A DNA stretch of 64,000 nucleotides, taken from the NCBI GenBank assembly GCA_013180625.2, contig SNVD02013700.1:19464-83463 (forward strand), given 5' to 3'. Position numbers and translations under genes: made by a program. Under the pieces are notes generated by a model. It had not been told where the DNA came from, did not search any database, and saw only the letters and a list, made by a program, of their open reading frames with translations. The stretch comes from Boswellia sacra. Taxonomy: Eukaryota > Streptophyta > Magnoliopsida > Sapindales > Burseraceae. Of this stretch, positions 31,470 through 45,200 are shown in pieces. Each line of letters begins with the position of its first letter. The first letter of the stretch is position 1.

Positions 31470-32469
31470 CTGCAGTTATTGCAGCAAAGTTATTTAAAAA
31501 GAATTTAAAAAAAATGTTTGAAAAAAAAGGCTGAAGAATCAGAAGCATATGATCTTCTCACCCAGGTGGAGCTGTTGGCCATCTCAGCAATGCAGTCACA
31601 GCACCTACCCACGTGACAGTTTAACTAGAACACTTCTAAGCAATAGGGGGCATATTGCTGCCAACACTACACTTTGCTGTTTACAGACAAAATTCACAAT
31701 ATACCGACCTCAGTTCCTGTGCTCCTACCCACGTGAGCTCAGCTGATTTATTATCCTCTAACAGCCGTACTATTAAAGTAAGCAGTAACTGCGTTCAGCT
31801 TGCCATTCAAAAAGTTTTTCTCCACCTAACATGAACATTGGTCCTTTGCAATAAGAACACCATATTACAATAAGAAATGAAATTAAAATCATAAACCAAA
31901 CTTAAAAACTGAAATTCCTCATTGGAATTTTGGCAGGGTATTTATCAGAATGTTGACAAAAGGCGAATTCTTATAATGTTGTCATCAAGGACAGTCCTTC
32001 CAAGAGTATATTTTAGGATCCGAAATAGATGAACTGTTAGATTATCTCTCTGGATTTTGCAAGAGCATATATATTATGTATAATGGTTTAAGATAAAAGC
32101 ATTGTATATGGAAAGACATAGAAAGCATCTACTAATTGGTATAGTGTACTCTTTTGACAGTATGATATTTTGCTTACATAGCATGACAAAAACTTTAAAC
32201 ATTCAAGGTATACCACAACAATCTGTGGAAAGGAATTGTCTCAATCTCCATAGGGGAAATAAGGAAAGGGGGTGAATAGATAATTTCTCGTCAGTTGAAA
32301 AGGCAACTCTAGAAGAGATGCCCCTCAACAATATTGTTTTCTGGGTCACGAGACACTTCCACCAATTAGATTTCTACTTTGGAAAGGAAAATGGTACTAT
32401 GATCAATTTTTCAGCACTACCTATCCATGTATCTGTAAAATACCCGAACATAAAATAATGAAAAAGTAC
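31470..32469. other. Captured intron-like sequence
   Basis: No assignable coding sequence. It lies between the unrecognised exons and the TGS1 fragment on the same strand. Confidence 0.35.
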
Positions 32470-33704
<1,235 letters not shown>

Positions 33705-34611
33705 CTTCATCAGATGAGACAGAGATGGGAGAACATTGATTGGTGGATATATCTACAAATTTCAAACGGAAAAATCTTTAGTTCAAAATACTTGCAACCT
33801 TACTCAACCAATCAATTTCATGGTAACTGCATTAGTAACTGTTTCTCAGAATTTAATCCACATTACAATTCAATATCAGGCTAAATAATATTATAGTCTT
33901 GATAGGTAGTATTGACCGTTTCAGATATCCAGCAGATTGGCAACTAAAATATTTCACCCAATTGCATCGTTATGACCCATCTTCAAACCCAAGTTACCTC
34001 CAATATTGACCCAAGCAAAGCAGGAATAGAGAAGACTGACTAGTGACACAAAACAATGAGTCAATTTTGATTTTGAGAAGTTCAATCTATAGCATGCCAA
34101 TCTATGTACATATAAAACTATAGCAAATCATAGGTTGGCTATATTTGCAAATAAAAGGGCCTGAAGTTCCAACAATCAACTAAAACACATGTCTATTATG
34201 AAGTAATATCTCCCATCATCATATCAGAGTACTGAATAGATGCCTTTTATAACAAAAGATTAATAACATTGCCTGTCTATTATAGAGCTGCCTGTCAATG
34301 TATATCTGCTCCTCAGTGATATATCCCGTAAGATCAGGAGTGGGATGTGTGATATCTGGCCAAAATTAAAAGGAAAAGAGTTCAAGAATGCCCACTAATA
34401 AAGCAGGAAATACAATAATTTATAGTAGCCACTCAATATGGTTTGAGGATGCATACCATCATTTGGCATAGTTAATAAAGGAATTTAATTGGGTGATGGA
34501 ACAATTTCGGCCTTCAATTCGTCCATCACGCTCATATATTTGGGCCAAATGAGTATACATATACCCAGGATAACCTCTTCTACCAGGTACTTCTTCTCGG
34601 GTAGCAGATAC
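33705..34611 (-). pseudogene. VHA-B: V-ATPase subunit B three-exon fragment
   Basis: Three exons in correct order. 34457-34611 encodes [20 protein letters not shown] and [17 protein letters not shown], then a small disruption of the usual PILTMPNDD. 34273-34355 encodes [20 protein letters not shown] and RQLYNRQ. 33705-33752 encodes IYPPINVLPSLSHLMK. These are continuous in the regulatory B subunit of the vacuolar H+-ATPase. Introns are retained and one donor has changed from GT to GC (34272-34271). It is a captured, non-functional segment. Confidence 0.9.
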
Positions 34612-35143
34612 CTGCAGTAACAATCAATAGTTTAGAGTTTGTTTTGTATGCGGTATGCCTACGTAGTGCTCGCAAAGGGCACAAGGGTTCATTGACTCTT
34701 GGCGTGTAATAATAAATAAAATGAAATAATTGTTGTTTGGTTTGTATTTTAATCGATCCTTCAACAATCTTCTTCACAACTACTATTCTGAAAAAGGTTG
34801 CCAAAATCCAGAAGGATTTAAGAAACTTTATCAAACACATGTAGTTGTACTCCTATAACTGAGAAGGTAAAAAGAATGTGAGAAAGTGGAGCTATTTCAT
34901 GGAAATTGAGATATCTATAAGTGAGGTAAGATATAGAAGATTTCTAAGTCAGGATTTTCTATGACGAGGATCTGCTTTATAGTCCTAATAGAGTGTAATT
35001 GCGGTAAAATACAGAAAGTCTGACCGACATATGTTTATCTCTATCCATTCATAAGGGCCTTTACATCTCCTTTTAGGGCAAATCAGATGATATTGTGAGC
35101 TTATCAAATAGACTGCATTTGCATAAGGAGAATTTTCAATGAT
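34612..35143. other. Captured non-coding sequence
   Basis: No recognisable coding. It separates the V-ATPase fragment from unidentified exons upstream on the minus strand. Confidence 0.35.
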
Positions 35144-35311
35144 CTATTTAAGTTTCTGCGAGTCTTGTAGTTCAAGCAACTTTGCTATATTTCGCCTCTT
35201 AATTCCGTTTCTGAACAGGGTGCTTGCTACGCATTGCTTTTCTTGACAATATGAAGAATCTACTTTGCTCCTTGAAATTGTTTTCTTCTTCAAGTACTCT
35301 GCTGCATGCGC
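35144..35311 (-). pseudogene. Terminal exon fragment, gene not recognised
   Basis: After a TTCAG acceptor, about 55 codons encode a basic peptide starting AHAAEYLKKKTISRSKVDSS and ending LLELQDSQKLK with a stop. It is spliced in phase to the exon at 35692-35817. Not recognised. Confidence 0.45.
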
Positions 35312-35691
35312 CTGAACTAAATTATCGAACAAAATTTGTAACGATCAATTGACAGCATGAAAGAGTTCAATATAACTCTTGTTTACAAACATTAGTCAAC
35401 AAGAAGAACGAGAATCGTAACCAGACTATTGCAGAAAGTAAAACTAAGTTCACTAATGTCCATATGGTAAAATAAGAACGGGGAGATGCCTCATTTATCT
35501 AGTAGTAAATTTTATTGGTCAGAGCTACTGAAAAAAATTAATCTCAATTTAATATATTAAAAAATCATTATTTAATTAGGACCTCCATTCAAAATGCAGA
35601 GATGGCCAATTACATTGTCTAAGTCATTACATGAAATTTGACGTGCATTTTAACTGCTGTACATATCACACACACACACACACACACATAC

Positions 35692-35817
35692 CAGAGTATG
35701 AAGCTGTCAGTGCCACAGCACAATCCTTGATTCTCTTCAATCTTTTAGTAACTTGTATATCACTCATTTGTTCGTCTGTAGTGTCATTCCTCTGGAGGTA
35801 TGATTGTACATGTTCAC
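35692..35817 (-). pseudogene. Internal exon fragment, gene not recognised
   Basis: A 126-bp open exon, acceptor AGGCAG and donor GTATGT, encoding GEHVQSYLQRNDTTDEQMSD and IQVTKRLKRIKDCAVALTAS. It joins the terminal exon at 35144-35311. A (CA)n microsatellite (35668-35690) lies just inside the following intron. The source gene is unknown. Confidence 0.45.
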
Positions 35818-36629
35818 CTGCCTAAATAAGCAAAATTTAAGAAGAAGAAGAAGAAAGAAGAACGAAGTTTTAGATTAGAAGAGTACAAAACCGCTAGATT
35901 CCCGCGAAATCAAATAGAAGATTTCTGAGCACCTAACGAAAATTTGGGATAAAAGCAAAGTATCAGCCACAATTAAATTTTAGAGCCACATTGAAGGTCC
36001 TGGCCTTATAGAATTTGGAACGTGGCATCATTAACCAACCACACTATCAAAAATTGTGTACTTCGTACAGAAAATATAGTTAGAAGGAAATCATGCACCA
36101 GAAATGACACCAACTATTCAAATATAGTTCAATATAACATGCTCCATTCAAAACACATGTATTTGTAATAACAGATAATTATAAGAAAATAACCAACCAA
36201 ATCTAAGAGAATTCAAGCAACAATTGTCTTGTGTAGCTGCAGCTAGCTAGCTAATGCCACATGTTGTGTTGGCTAAAAGTTAGCTATCGCTGGAAGGCTA
36301 ATTTCTAGAAGTAATCTTGAGAGATTAATTAATAGCTGTAGGATTGATTTTCAATTATTACAAAAGGTTTTTGTTGAATGTTTTGTTGATACCGTCAGCA
36401 AGAGGACTTGTTTTCACGTTCTAATGGTAGCAAAAAAAATTTTTCCTCTATTGACTTAACTTTTGCCATGAATAGCAAATTTTAAGCTTTAATCTGAAAA
36501 TTAAGCAAAAGAGAATAAAATATAATTTCTTCATTTACTGAGTCAAACCTGCATACCTGAAGCTCATATAAACCTATAAAAGCTTTTCTGGGTCATTTTC
36601 AGCTGTCAGACGATCATTTTCTATCTTCC
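35818..36629. other. Captured non-coding sequence up to the Athila insertion
   Basis: AT-rich with no recognised gene. It ends with CTTCC (36625-36629), the target duplication of Athila copy 2. Confidence 0.4.
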
Positions 36630-38053
36630 TGATGCGTTCGAAACTAGCAAGTATACTAGTCGCACAAGTAATAAAGTGATGAGTGAGATATCGTTCCCAC
36701 GAGGATTGATTCTAATTAAATTTGTTATTTTTCAGCAACAATAAACTAAATATGGGGGGTTTTGTTGAATGATTAATTAAACTGAATACGAAGGCAAATA
36801 AAGAATAACACAACACAATATTAAATGAATTAAAAATTCAATGAGAGACACTTGGTTAAGGGTTCTTTCTCTGCCACAAGATATGAATTTGTGAATTAAC
36901 ATAGAATTGTAATCCAATTACAGCATTGAAGTTATCAACCGTAGATAACAACAAGCTCTGTTATCCCAATCTTTCCTTACTTTGTTGTTAAATAAAACAA
37001 GCTCTTTATTTAATCTCTATCCATTAAACAACCTAGAACAAGCTCTCTAAGTTTAATTCAATGGAAGCATTACGATGAGAAAGATAGGTTGATCTAAGCA
37101 ATAATCACACAAGTTCGGATTATTTAACCTAGGTTGTATTTTCCAATTGCAATCTCTGATCACAATTTTGCTACTAATGATTGGAAATTCATGACAATTA
37201 CGGATCAAGATTTCTAATCTAGCAATAGACAACAACAGATTATATTCAGTTGGCCATTCCAAATACAATCAGTAAGCAATCATAAGCATTAGATATGGGA
37301 AAATACAAGCAACTTCAATTAGAGAATTGGATAACAATTTCTTACACAATCAACTCACAAAATCCATATCAAGGGCTTTGAAATCACCCTCAACCAATTC
37401 AGATTTAGTTACACATATTCAATCAGAATAACAAATACAATACAGAGAAATTCCAGAATTGAAAAGGAAAGAAAGAACTTAGCAAATTCTTTGAAAATCT
37501 TCTTTGTAGATGAATCTTCTTGGAATTGTAGTTCCTCCTCTTTCAAAATCTTCTTTCTCCTTCAAGAACTCCAAGGGATGAGAGAAATCCAGAAATGCAG
37601 CCTCCTCCCACGTTTTCCCCTCTTCAAGTTATGAAAATAAAACCCTAAAATGTGTTTAAATACTCTGCTACAGTAACCTGCTACAGTGTCCCGTATTATA
37701 CATGCTACAGTGATGTGTGGAATTACATTTCTACACTTCTCACACTGTTTTGATTACAACTTTCGGTACACTGAATGGATTCATAAACCGTAAATTTCTC
37801 CAAAAAGTAGACTTCGAGAGCTTTCAACGGTATATGATATGTCATCGGGTTCATTGTATATCAATACAATTAAATCCGAGAAGATGGTTGACTAGCAGAG
37901 GTGAAAATGAAGGGTTTTACTCCATTTTTGTGCAAGTTGCTCCAAAACTCCTACAAACATCAAAACCACACAAAAACATAAAAATACCAAGGAATATAGC
38001 AAAGAAACATGGACGAATTGATATGAAAATGATATATAAATAGACACTTATCA
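36630..38053 (-). repeat. 3' LTR of Athila copy 2
   Basis: Starts (plus strand) TGATGCGTTCGAAAC and ends GACACTTATCA. It contains the three TGCTACAG repeats and the TATA-like box (about 37655-37725) and matches the 3' LTR of copy 1 along its length. Confidence 0.95.
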
Positions 38054-38069
38054 AATTCCCCCACACTTA
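38054..38069 (-). promoter_or_regulatory. Polypurine tract of Athila copy 2
   Basis: Minus strand AAGTGTGGGGGAATT directly against the 3' LTR. Further PPT-like C-rich words occur at about 38659 and 38803. Confidence 0.85.
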
Positions 38070-40007
38070 GACTTTGCTAGTCCTCGAGCAACTACGATAA
38101 TATGAAATAAAACTAAACCGAAACAGAATCAACAAAAAATTAAAACACACAAATGCTTCATCTTGCAAATAGGCCTCAAAGATTGTACTTAATTATAACC
38201 CAAGGAAAACTTCAAAATAATGCACTTGATCAAGAATTTTATCTTAAAGATTAGTTTCGCTTCATTTCAATTCCTCAAGTGTGTGTGTGTAGAGCCATTC
38301 TCACCTAATCACTTGTAACCCGGATGAGTTTATGCATAAAAATGAATCATATTTAATATTGAAGATGTGTGTATAATTGAACTCTATAGGCCTGCTTTTC
38401 AAGTCACTCTCCACTAATGTAGACATGCACAACACTAAGGATCAAGTAGGACTTTATTAAGCTTGTAACGTTTGGCTTGGGTGAAGGTATGATAAAGGAT
38501 AATAATTGGCTCAAATCACCCACAAACACATAAATCATTCAAGACTATGTAGAGCTCAACCCTATAACACAACTTCATTTCAATTCACCAGGTTTCTCCC
38601 CCAAACTTATTTAGAACACTCAATCTTTTTTTTTTTTGCAGAAAATAAAAGAAAACTACACCCCCACACTTTGTTGTTTCATTCTTTTTAAGAAGACTTA
38701 AGGGTATAGATCTCTTATTCTTCTTCTTTTGTTCTTTTTTTTCTTTTTTTTTCTTTTTTTCTCTTTTTTTTCTTTTTTTCTTTTTTTTTATTACACTTCC
38801 CCTCCCCCACACTTAAACAACACATTGTCCTCAATGTGTAAGTACGTGGAGGATAAGTACAGATTGGCTTTTTTTTTTCTTTTTTTTTCAAACACAATAG
38901 AACTCACTTGCATTGCTCATGACACATCCCAATCTCCTCTAACTTCCCCAAACCAGAACATAGCTCAAAATTTAATTGTGAATGATCTACATGCTCATAA
39001 GTAAGGGATAAACTGTTTGGAACAAATTCATTTGAGGTTAGGAAATCTTTTAGTGAGTTAATAAAGAAAAAGGCTTACAAAGGCTCGAAGGGGTAACTAG
39101 GGATCAATTTCAGTCAAGGTTGGCTATTAAGGCTCAAACGGTCCAAAGATCTAGAATTCATTGAAATCTGAAGAAACATTTAAATTACATAAGCTTTCTC
39201 TAAGTGAACAAATAACTCAGTGATAATAGCTCAGTGCTCAATGTTGCGCAAGGAATCAAAGTCAAAGTGAAAACCAATAAACATTTCAAGCACATAGATC
39301 CATGCATCATTTATCATTTTCCAAGAGTTATTCTTAATTCAATCATTATCTTATCATTGACCCACAAAATGCAAGAAAAGAGGTACGTGGCATTGTTACA
39401 CCTGAGTCAAGATTGTATATTTCAACAATCCTTAGGACCAGTAGCCCGCAGACTTAAGGTTTCCAGCCTATATACCTTTGTTATGAAAGAACAAAACAAG
39501 AAACAAGACACTTCAAACAACATGAAATAAACAAACTACAGATTTATTGAGAGAGAATGCGTTTCAAGAGTTAAGGAAACCCCATATTCTGCCATTCTCA
39601 GGTTTTTCCACAATGTTTTTTTTTCGAATCGAAAATGATAAAGACAAAAACACACAAAACTCTAAATTACAAAAAACTAAACTCACTCATAAAATAACAA
39701 AGTCCAACAAGCCAGCAAACAAAAACAAGTCAGTTAGAATGGGTCTAAAAAGTTTAGAAGTTAGCCTCCATATTCAGCCATTATAGATTAAAGAGATCCA
39801 TAATGCGTTTTTCAGAGGACGTGAACTTTGTTAAGCCATCATCTAAAACCAGATTAGAAAATATTACCTGTGAGGAAGAACAACCTGAAATCCTCAAAAT
39901 AATAACATGAAAAACTTCAAATAAACACAATAAAAATGAAAGCAAACAAACGAAGCAAACCAGGAATAGAGATTACAGTGTAGTGTTAATCCAGTTTTAA
40001 CCGTCTC
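38070..40007 (-). other. 3' untranslated region of Athila copy 2
   Basis: Collinear with 18512-20472 of copy 1. T-rich (A-rich on the sense strand) tracts at 38624-38640, 38736-38792 and 38870-38890. No coding sequence. Confidence 0.75.
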
Positions 40008-40628
40008 TTATTTCGCCTTACTCTCACAACCAATCATCCGAGCTGTTGTTGGATCAGGCAAATAGACGAATTCTTGTAGTTTGTCAATTAACTCCCCTGC
40101 CGTTGAAGCTGTAACAAGGATTTGCCTCGCTGATGGTGAGATAACATTTTTTTCTACAGCTTGATCAAGAAAAGACAACAAACCATCAAAAAAGTTATTG
40201 ACATTTAACAAACCAATGTGTTTTTTATGGATGTTTAGCTGTGCCCAAGAGGTGATTTGAAATATCTCCTCTAATGTGCCATAACCACCGGGTAAAGCTA
40301 TAAATGCATCGGACTTAACAATCATATGTGCAATACGCTCATGCATGCTATAGACTTGTAACTCTTCCCCGATTGTGTTGCCTACGATATCTCGCACAGC
40401 TAATGGTTTAGGGATCATGCCGAGAACTTTGCTCCCTCCTAGGGATGCAGCTGTTGACACACACCCCATTAACCCAAGACTACCCCCTCCATAAATCAAA
40501 TTAATACCCCTCGCAGCTAATGTCCGACCAAGATCAAGAGCTGCTGTGGTAAACTCTCCATCTTTACCAAATTGCGATCCGCAAAATACGCATATATTGC
40601 GGAATCGCCGAATTGGTGTTTTCTCCAT
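40008..40628 (-). CDS. LOG-like: LOG-type cytokinin-activating enzyme carried by Athila copy 2
   Basis: A 206-residue uninterrupted homologue of the copy 1 gene, with ICVFCGSQFGKDGEF, INLIYGGGSLGLMG, SMHERIAHM and PGGYGTLEEIFQITSWAQL intact. It therefore keeps the catalytic signature and the nucleotide-binding Arg. A one-base loss near 40030 changes the last residues (ARMIGCESKAK instead of ARIDW and the KRRKLDLTLHL tail). By my hand comparison with copy 1, synonymous changes (about 20) are roughly as many as amino-acid-changing ones (about 17) despite far fewer synonymous sites, suggesting past constraint. MHxRKA again has Ile for Lys. It has no introns. Confidence 0.88.
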   Translation of the reverse strand: MEKTPIRRFRNICVFCGSQFGKDGEFTTAALDLGRTLAARGINLIYGGGSLGLMGCVSTAASLGGSKVLGMIPKPLAVRDIVGNTIGEELQVYSMHERIAHMIVKSDAFIALPGGYGTLEEIFQITSWAQLNIHKKHIGLLNVNNFFDGLLSFLDQAVEKNVISPSARQILVTASTAGELIDKLQEFVYLPDPTTARMIGCESKAK

Positions 40629-40789
40629 TTCTACCAGTGCTCTAATCTTGTGTAAGACACGTTAGATATTATGCTTTTCAATTGCAAGACAGGTTATGGA
40701 ATGACATATGAAATATGCAGAATGTATATATACACCCATAAAACTCTCAAATTTTGACACATGGGGACATACTTTCGGTGGGGGTTGCT

Positions 40790-41030
40790 CGATGCAGATT
40801 TATCGCTCCAAGATTTGAAAAAATGAGATATGCTTTCGGCGAGGTTTGACAAAACCTACACACTTGTCTCCCACGTAAAGCATGGAAAATGGAGATACAC
40901 TTTCGGCGGGGGTTGACAAAACCCCCACACTTGTCTCCCACGTGAAGCATAAAAAATAGAGATACACTTTCGGTGGAGGTTGACAAAACCTCCACACTTG
41001 TCTCCCACGTGTACTTATGCCATAGGGTAG
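40790..41030 (-). repeat. 67-bp G-box tandem array of copy 2 (3 copies)
   Basis: Three units with 67-bp spacing, upstream of LOG as in copy 1. CACGTG is intact in the two units farther from LOG (about 40939 and 41006) and mutated to CACGTA in the LOG-proximal unit (about 40872). One unit fewer than copy 1 indicates array length change by slippage or unequal exchange. Confidence 0.8.
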
Positions 41031-41142
41031 TCATATGGTTTGTCAAAAAGAAAACTTGAAATTAAAACAAACAAAATCAACAAACAACAACAACACAAAA
41101 ACAACATTGATAATCAGATCAAACGAAACAAGAAAAAAAATT

Positions 41143-41790
41143 CTACAACAACAACACACATTCAAATATACAAGTAGTTGTGATTGTGGCTCTCATCTTC
41201 CTCTGGTTTTTCGTCCAGTAACGGCTGAAACGCCTTCTATGAGTCGGGGATTTGCTTCCCATCCAGTTTCTTATAAACTGGCAAACAGGGTCGTTTTTAG
41301 TCAGATTCCCTAGACTATAACACTGCAATTCATCACGAAATTGTGTCCATAGATTAAGCAATTCACGCTGAACAAGTCCACAAGAATGTGACTCGAGAGT
41401 TAACAAAACATTATCCAGCGACTCATTACTCAAACCATTCTTAATAAATGAAAGTTTATCTTCTCTATTCCTGGACGCAAAACCTAATGAACGACAAGTC
41501 TGGTTACAATTCCATCTAGCACATTTATAACATACTTGTAACCTTTTCGCTCTTCGCCTCTTGGCGTAGTAGCTCTTTCCTAGACCAGGCATGTATTTTG
41601 CGAGATTAATGTCCGGCTCACCGGACAATCTCACCTTGGCTTCGATAAGCCATCGGATATCAGCAGGCACATTTAGGAGCATCAATGCCCAAAGTCTAGT
41701 CATCCGTACTTTATAAATTTTAATCACAGCATTTTGAGGAAGTGAAGGGAAATATTTACGAAGGTTCGATAGAAAGATATCAGCATCCAT
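41143..41790 (-). CDS. NABP-like cysteine-rich protein carried by Athila copy 2
   Basis: I chose the start at 41790 (MDADIFLSNL) because it matches copy 1; the open frame extends 22 codons farther upstream. It is identical to copy 1 through about 170 residues except Phe-to-Ile at residue 23 and His-to-Tyr at residue 66, with the same basic block and Cys cluster. A single missing A near 41270 shifts the frame a few residues before the copy 1 stop, replacing KLDGKQIPDS with an unrelated extension of about 45 residues ending at 41143. In the shared part I count about 5 synonymous and 2 amino-acid changes. Confidence 0.75.
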   Translation of the reverse strand: MDADIFLSNLRKYFPSLPQNAVIKIYKVRMTRLWALMLLNVPADIRWLIEAKVRLSGEPDINLAKYMPGLGKSYYAKRRRAKRLQVCYKCARWNCNQTCRSLGFASRNREDKLSFIKNGLSNESLDNVLLTLESHSCGLVQRELLNLWTQFRDELQCYSLGNLTKNDPVCQFIRNWMGSKSPTHRRRFSRYWTKNQRKMRATITTTCIFECVLLL

Positions 41791-42236
41791 TGAGAGAAGA
41801 AAAGGAGAGATATTACCGATAATGCGATTGAGTTTGTTCTTCTCCCAGATATGCACGTTTCAAACCTTCGAACAATGGCTTCAACTCCCGTTTGAATGTT
41901 TCCTCAAGCTGTTGCACAACTGAACTCGAAGCACGGAATAATCAAATTAAACACAAGAAAAGAAAAGAAAAGAAAAGAAAATAGAGACACATAAAAGAAA
42001 TAAAAACACAAGAGCAAATGAAAGTCAAAAACAAACAACAAAGCAAATGAGACAAATGGCAAAGAGAGATAAAACCTGATCAATTATAATAGCCCATGAG
42101 AGGAATCTCCTCGAAACACAAAAATTGATCAATACTACCTTCTTTTCTTTGTCTCTTTTTATTTATATTTCAAAAACATTGGGTTGCCTCCCAATAAGCG
42201 CTTGGTTTAACGTCCTCAGCCTGACGTTATCTGTCC

Positions 42237-45200
42237 TCACCCATCAAGATAAGTTGGCTCGTAGAGAGGTACCTCATCAATGTCCTGCATCACTGAATTC
42301 TCATAGTAAGGCTTCAACCTGTGCCCATTCACCTTGAATACTTTATCCGTTTTTAAGCTCTTGATTTCCACTGCACCATGGGGAAAACATTAGTAATAAC
42401 AAAAGGTCCAACCCATCGAGATCGTAATTTACCTGGAAATAACTTGAGGCGAGAATGAAATAAAAGAACTTTCTGTCCCACTTCAAAATTCTTCCTGGAG
42501 ATCATTTTATCATGAAATGCCTTAGTTCTCTCCTTGTAAATTCTGGAATTCTCATAGGCATCATTTCTAAGTTCTTCCAATTCTTGCAGTTGAAGCCTCC
42601 TTTGTTCTCCAGCAGCATCCATCTCCATGTTACAAAGCTTTACTGCCCACCATGCTTTGTGTTCGAGCTCTACTGGAAGGTGACACGGCTTACCATAGAC
42701 TAACCTATACGGAGACATCCCAATAGGTGTCTTGTAAGCAGTTCGGTAGGCCCAAAGTGCATCATTCAATTGTAGGCTCCAATCTTTTCTACTCGGATTC
42801 ACTGTCTTCTCGAGAATGGACTTGACTTCCCGATTTGAAACTTCAACTTGACCACTAGTTTGTGGATGATATTCCGTAGACACCTTGTGAGTGATGTTGT
42901 ATTTCTTGAGCAAGGCTTCAAATGATCGGTTGCAGAAGTGTGTCCCTCTGTCGCTAATCATGGCTCTTGGTTTTCCAAATCTCGCAAAAATGTTAGATTT
43001 CACAAAATCTACAACAACTTTAGAATCATTAGTTCTCGTAGCTCTTGCTTCCACCCATTTAGAAACATAATCCACAGCAAGTATAATGTAAACATTACCA
43101 AAAGATGAAGGAAAAGGACCCATGAAATCAATACCCACACATCAAAAATCTCGACAATAAGTATAGGGGTTTGTGGCATTTGATTTTTGGCACTTAAATT
43201 ACCTGTCCTTTGACAACGGTCACAAGCTTTGCAGAACAGATATGCATCTTTGAACAATGATGGCCAGTAGAATCCACAATCAAGAACTTTAAGGGCTGTT
43301 CTTTTGGTCCGAAGTGACCTCCACATGCATAAGAATGACAGAAGGTTAAAATTGAATTAAATTCAGATTCAGAAATGCACCTTCTTATCACTTGGTCAAA
43401 ACAATGCTTCCATAAGTATGGATCATCCCATGTGTAATACTTGGCAATGTTCTTGATCTTGTCTCTTTGAGCTCGAGTCAAGTCATGTGGTAGCTTCTTG
43501 GTAACTAAGTAATTAACAATATCTGCATACCAAGGGGCTGCTACATGTAGAGACAGCAATTGTTCCTCCGGAAAACTTTCTTGTAATGGCAGTACATCCT
43601 CGTCATGGACAATGCGACTGAGATGGTCTGCACTAAGTTTTTCACTTCCCTTCTTATCTTTGATCTCCACGTCAAATTCCTGTAAAAAGAGTATCCACCT
43701 GATAAGCCTTGGTTTAGCATCTTTCTTTGTGAGCAAGTACCTCAAAGCTGCATGATCAGAATAAACGGTTACTTTAGTACCAATCAAATAAGATCGAAAC
43801 TTTCTAAAGCAAAAATAACCGCTAGCTGCTCTTTCTCAGTGGTAGAATAATTAAGCTGAGCATCATTTAAAGTTCGAGATGCATAGTAAATGGCATGTGG
43901 AATTCTGCCAATTCTTTGAACCCAACAGCACCCACAGCATAGTCACTTGCATCGCACATGATCTCGAATGGATGATTCCAATTCAGAGATTGGATTACTT
44001 GAGCCGAAGTCAAGAGTTCCTTCAGTTTCTCAAATGCCTCTTTGCATTTCTCATCAAATTCAAAGGCCACATCATTCTATAATAATCTGCATATGGGCAA
44101 TGCTATCTTCGAGAAATCTTTGATGAATCTACGATAAAAACCTGCATGACCAAGAAACGAACAAATATCCCGCACACTTGTGGGAGGTGGTAAGGAACAT
44201 ATAAGATCTATCTTGGATTTATCAACCTCTATCCCCTTAGCATAAATAACATGTCCCAAAACTATACCCTGATCTACCATAAAATGACATTTCTCCCAAT
44301 TCAAAACAAGGTTAGTTTCTATACATCTTTGAATTATAAGGGTAAGGTTGTCAAGGCATTTATCAAAAGAATCACCAAAAACACTAAAGTCATCCATAAA
44401 TACCTCAATGATGTTCTCAACATAATCAGAGAAAATACTTACCATACGCCTTTGGAAAGTGGCAGGGGCATTGCAAAGACCGAACGGCATGCGTCGATAC
44501 GCAAATGTACCAAATGGGCATGTAAATGTAGTTTTCTCTTGATCTTCAGGGGCAATGACAATCTGATTATATCCTGAATAGCCATCAAGAAAACAATAAT
44601 GAGAATGACCTGCTAATCTCTCCAGCATTTGATCAATGAATGGCAAAGGAAAGTGATCCTTGCGAGTTGCAGAATTGAGCTTTCGATAATCAATACAAAC
44701 TCGCCACCCGGTTTGGATACGAGTGGGAACTAGCTCATTATTGTCATTCTTAACCACCGTAACACCAGATTTCTTCGGAACAACTTGGACTGGACTCACC
44801 CACTTGCTGTCCGAAATTGGATAAATCACACCCACATCTAACAATTTCAGGATTTCTTTCTTGACAACTTCCATCATTGGAGGATTCAACCTCCGCTGTG
44901 CTTCTCGAGTGGGCTTGGATCCTTCTTCTAATAAGATACGGTGCATGCATATGGCTAGGCTAATACCTTTGATGTCAGCAATTGTCCACCCAATGGCTGT
45001 TTTGTGATCTCGAAGCACACGGATGAGTTTCTCTTCTTGCAATGGTGTAAGGCCCTTGGCTATTATGACTGGCAAAGTATCCTTCTCACCCAAGAATACA
45101 TGTTTCAAATGATCTAGAAGAGGCTTAAGCTCCAAGGCAGGTGCTTTCATCACAGAAGGACAAAGTTTCTCATTAGATAAAGGCAATTCAATGTACGAAA

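Noticed and set aside
35641..35695. The (CA)n tract as a regulatory site
   Set aside because: It is an ordinary intronic dinucleotide microsatellite next to a captured exon.
38585..38897. Lys/Glu-rich frames (KKKKRKKREKKKK)
   Set aside because: Low-complexity translation of the T-rich tract in the Athila 3' untranslated region.
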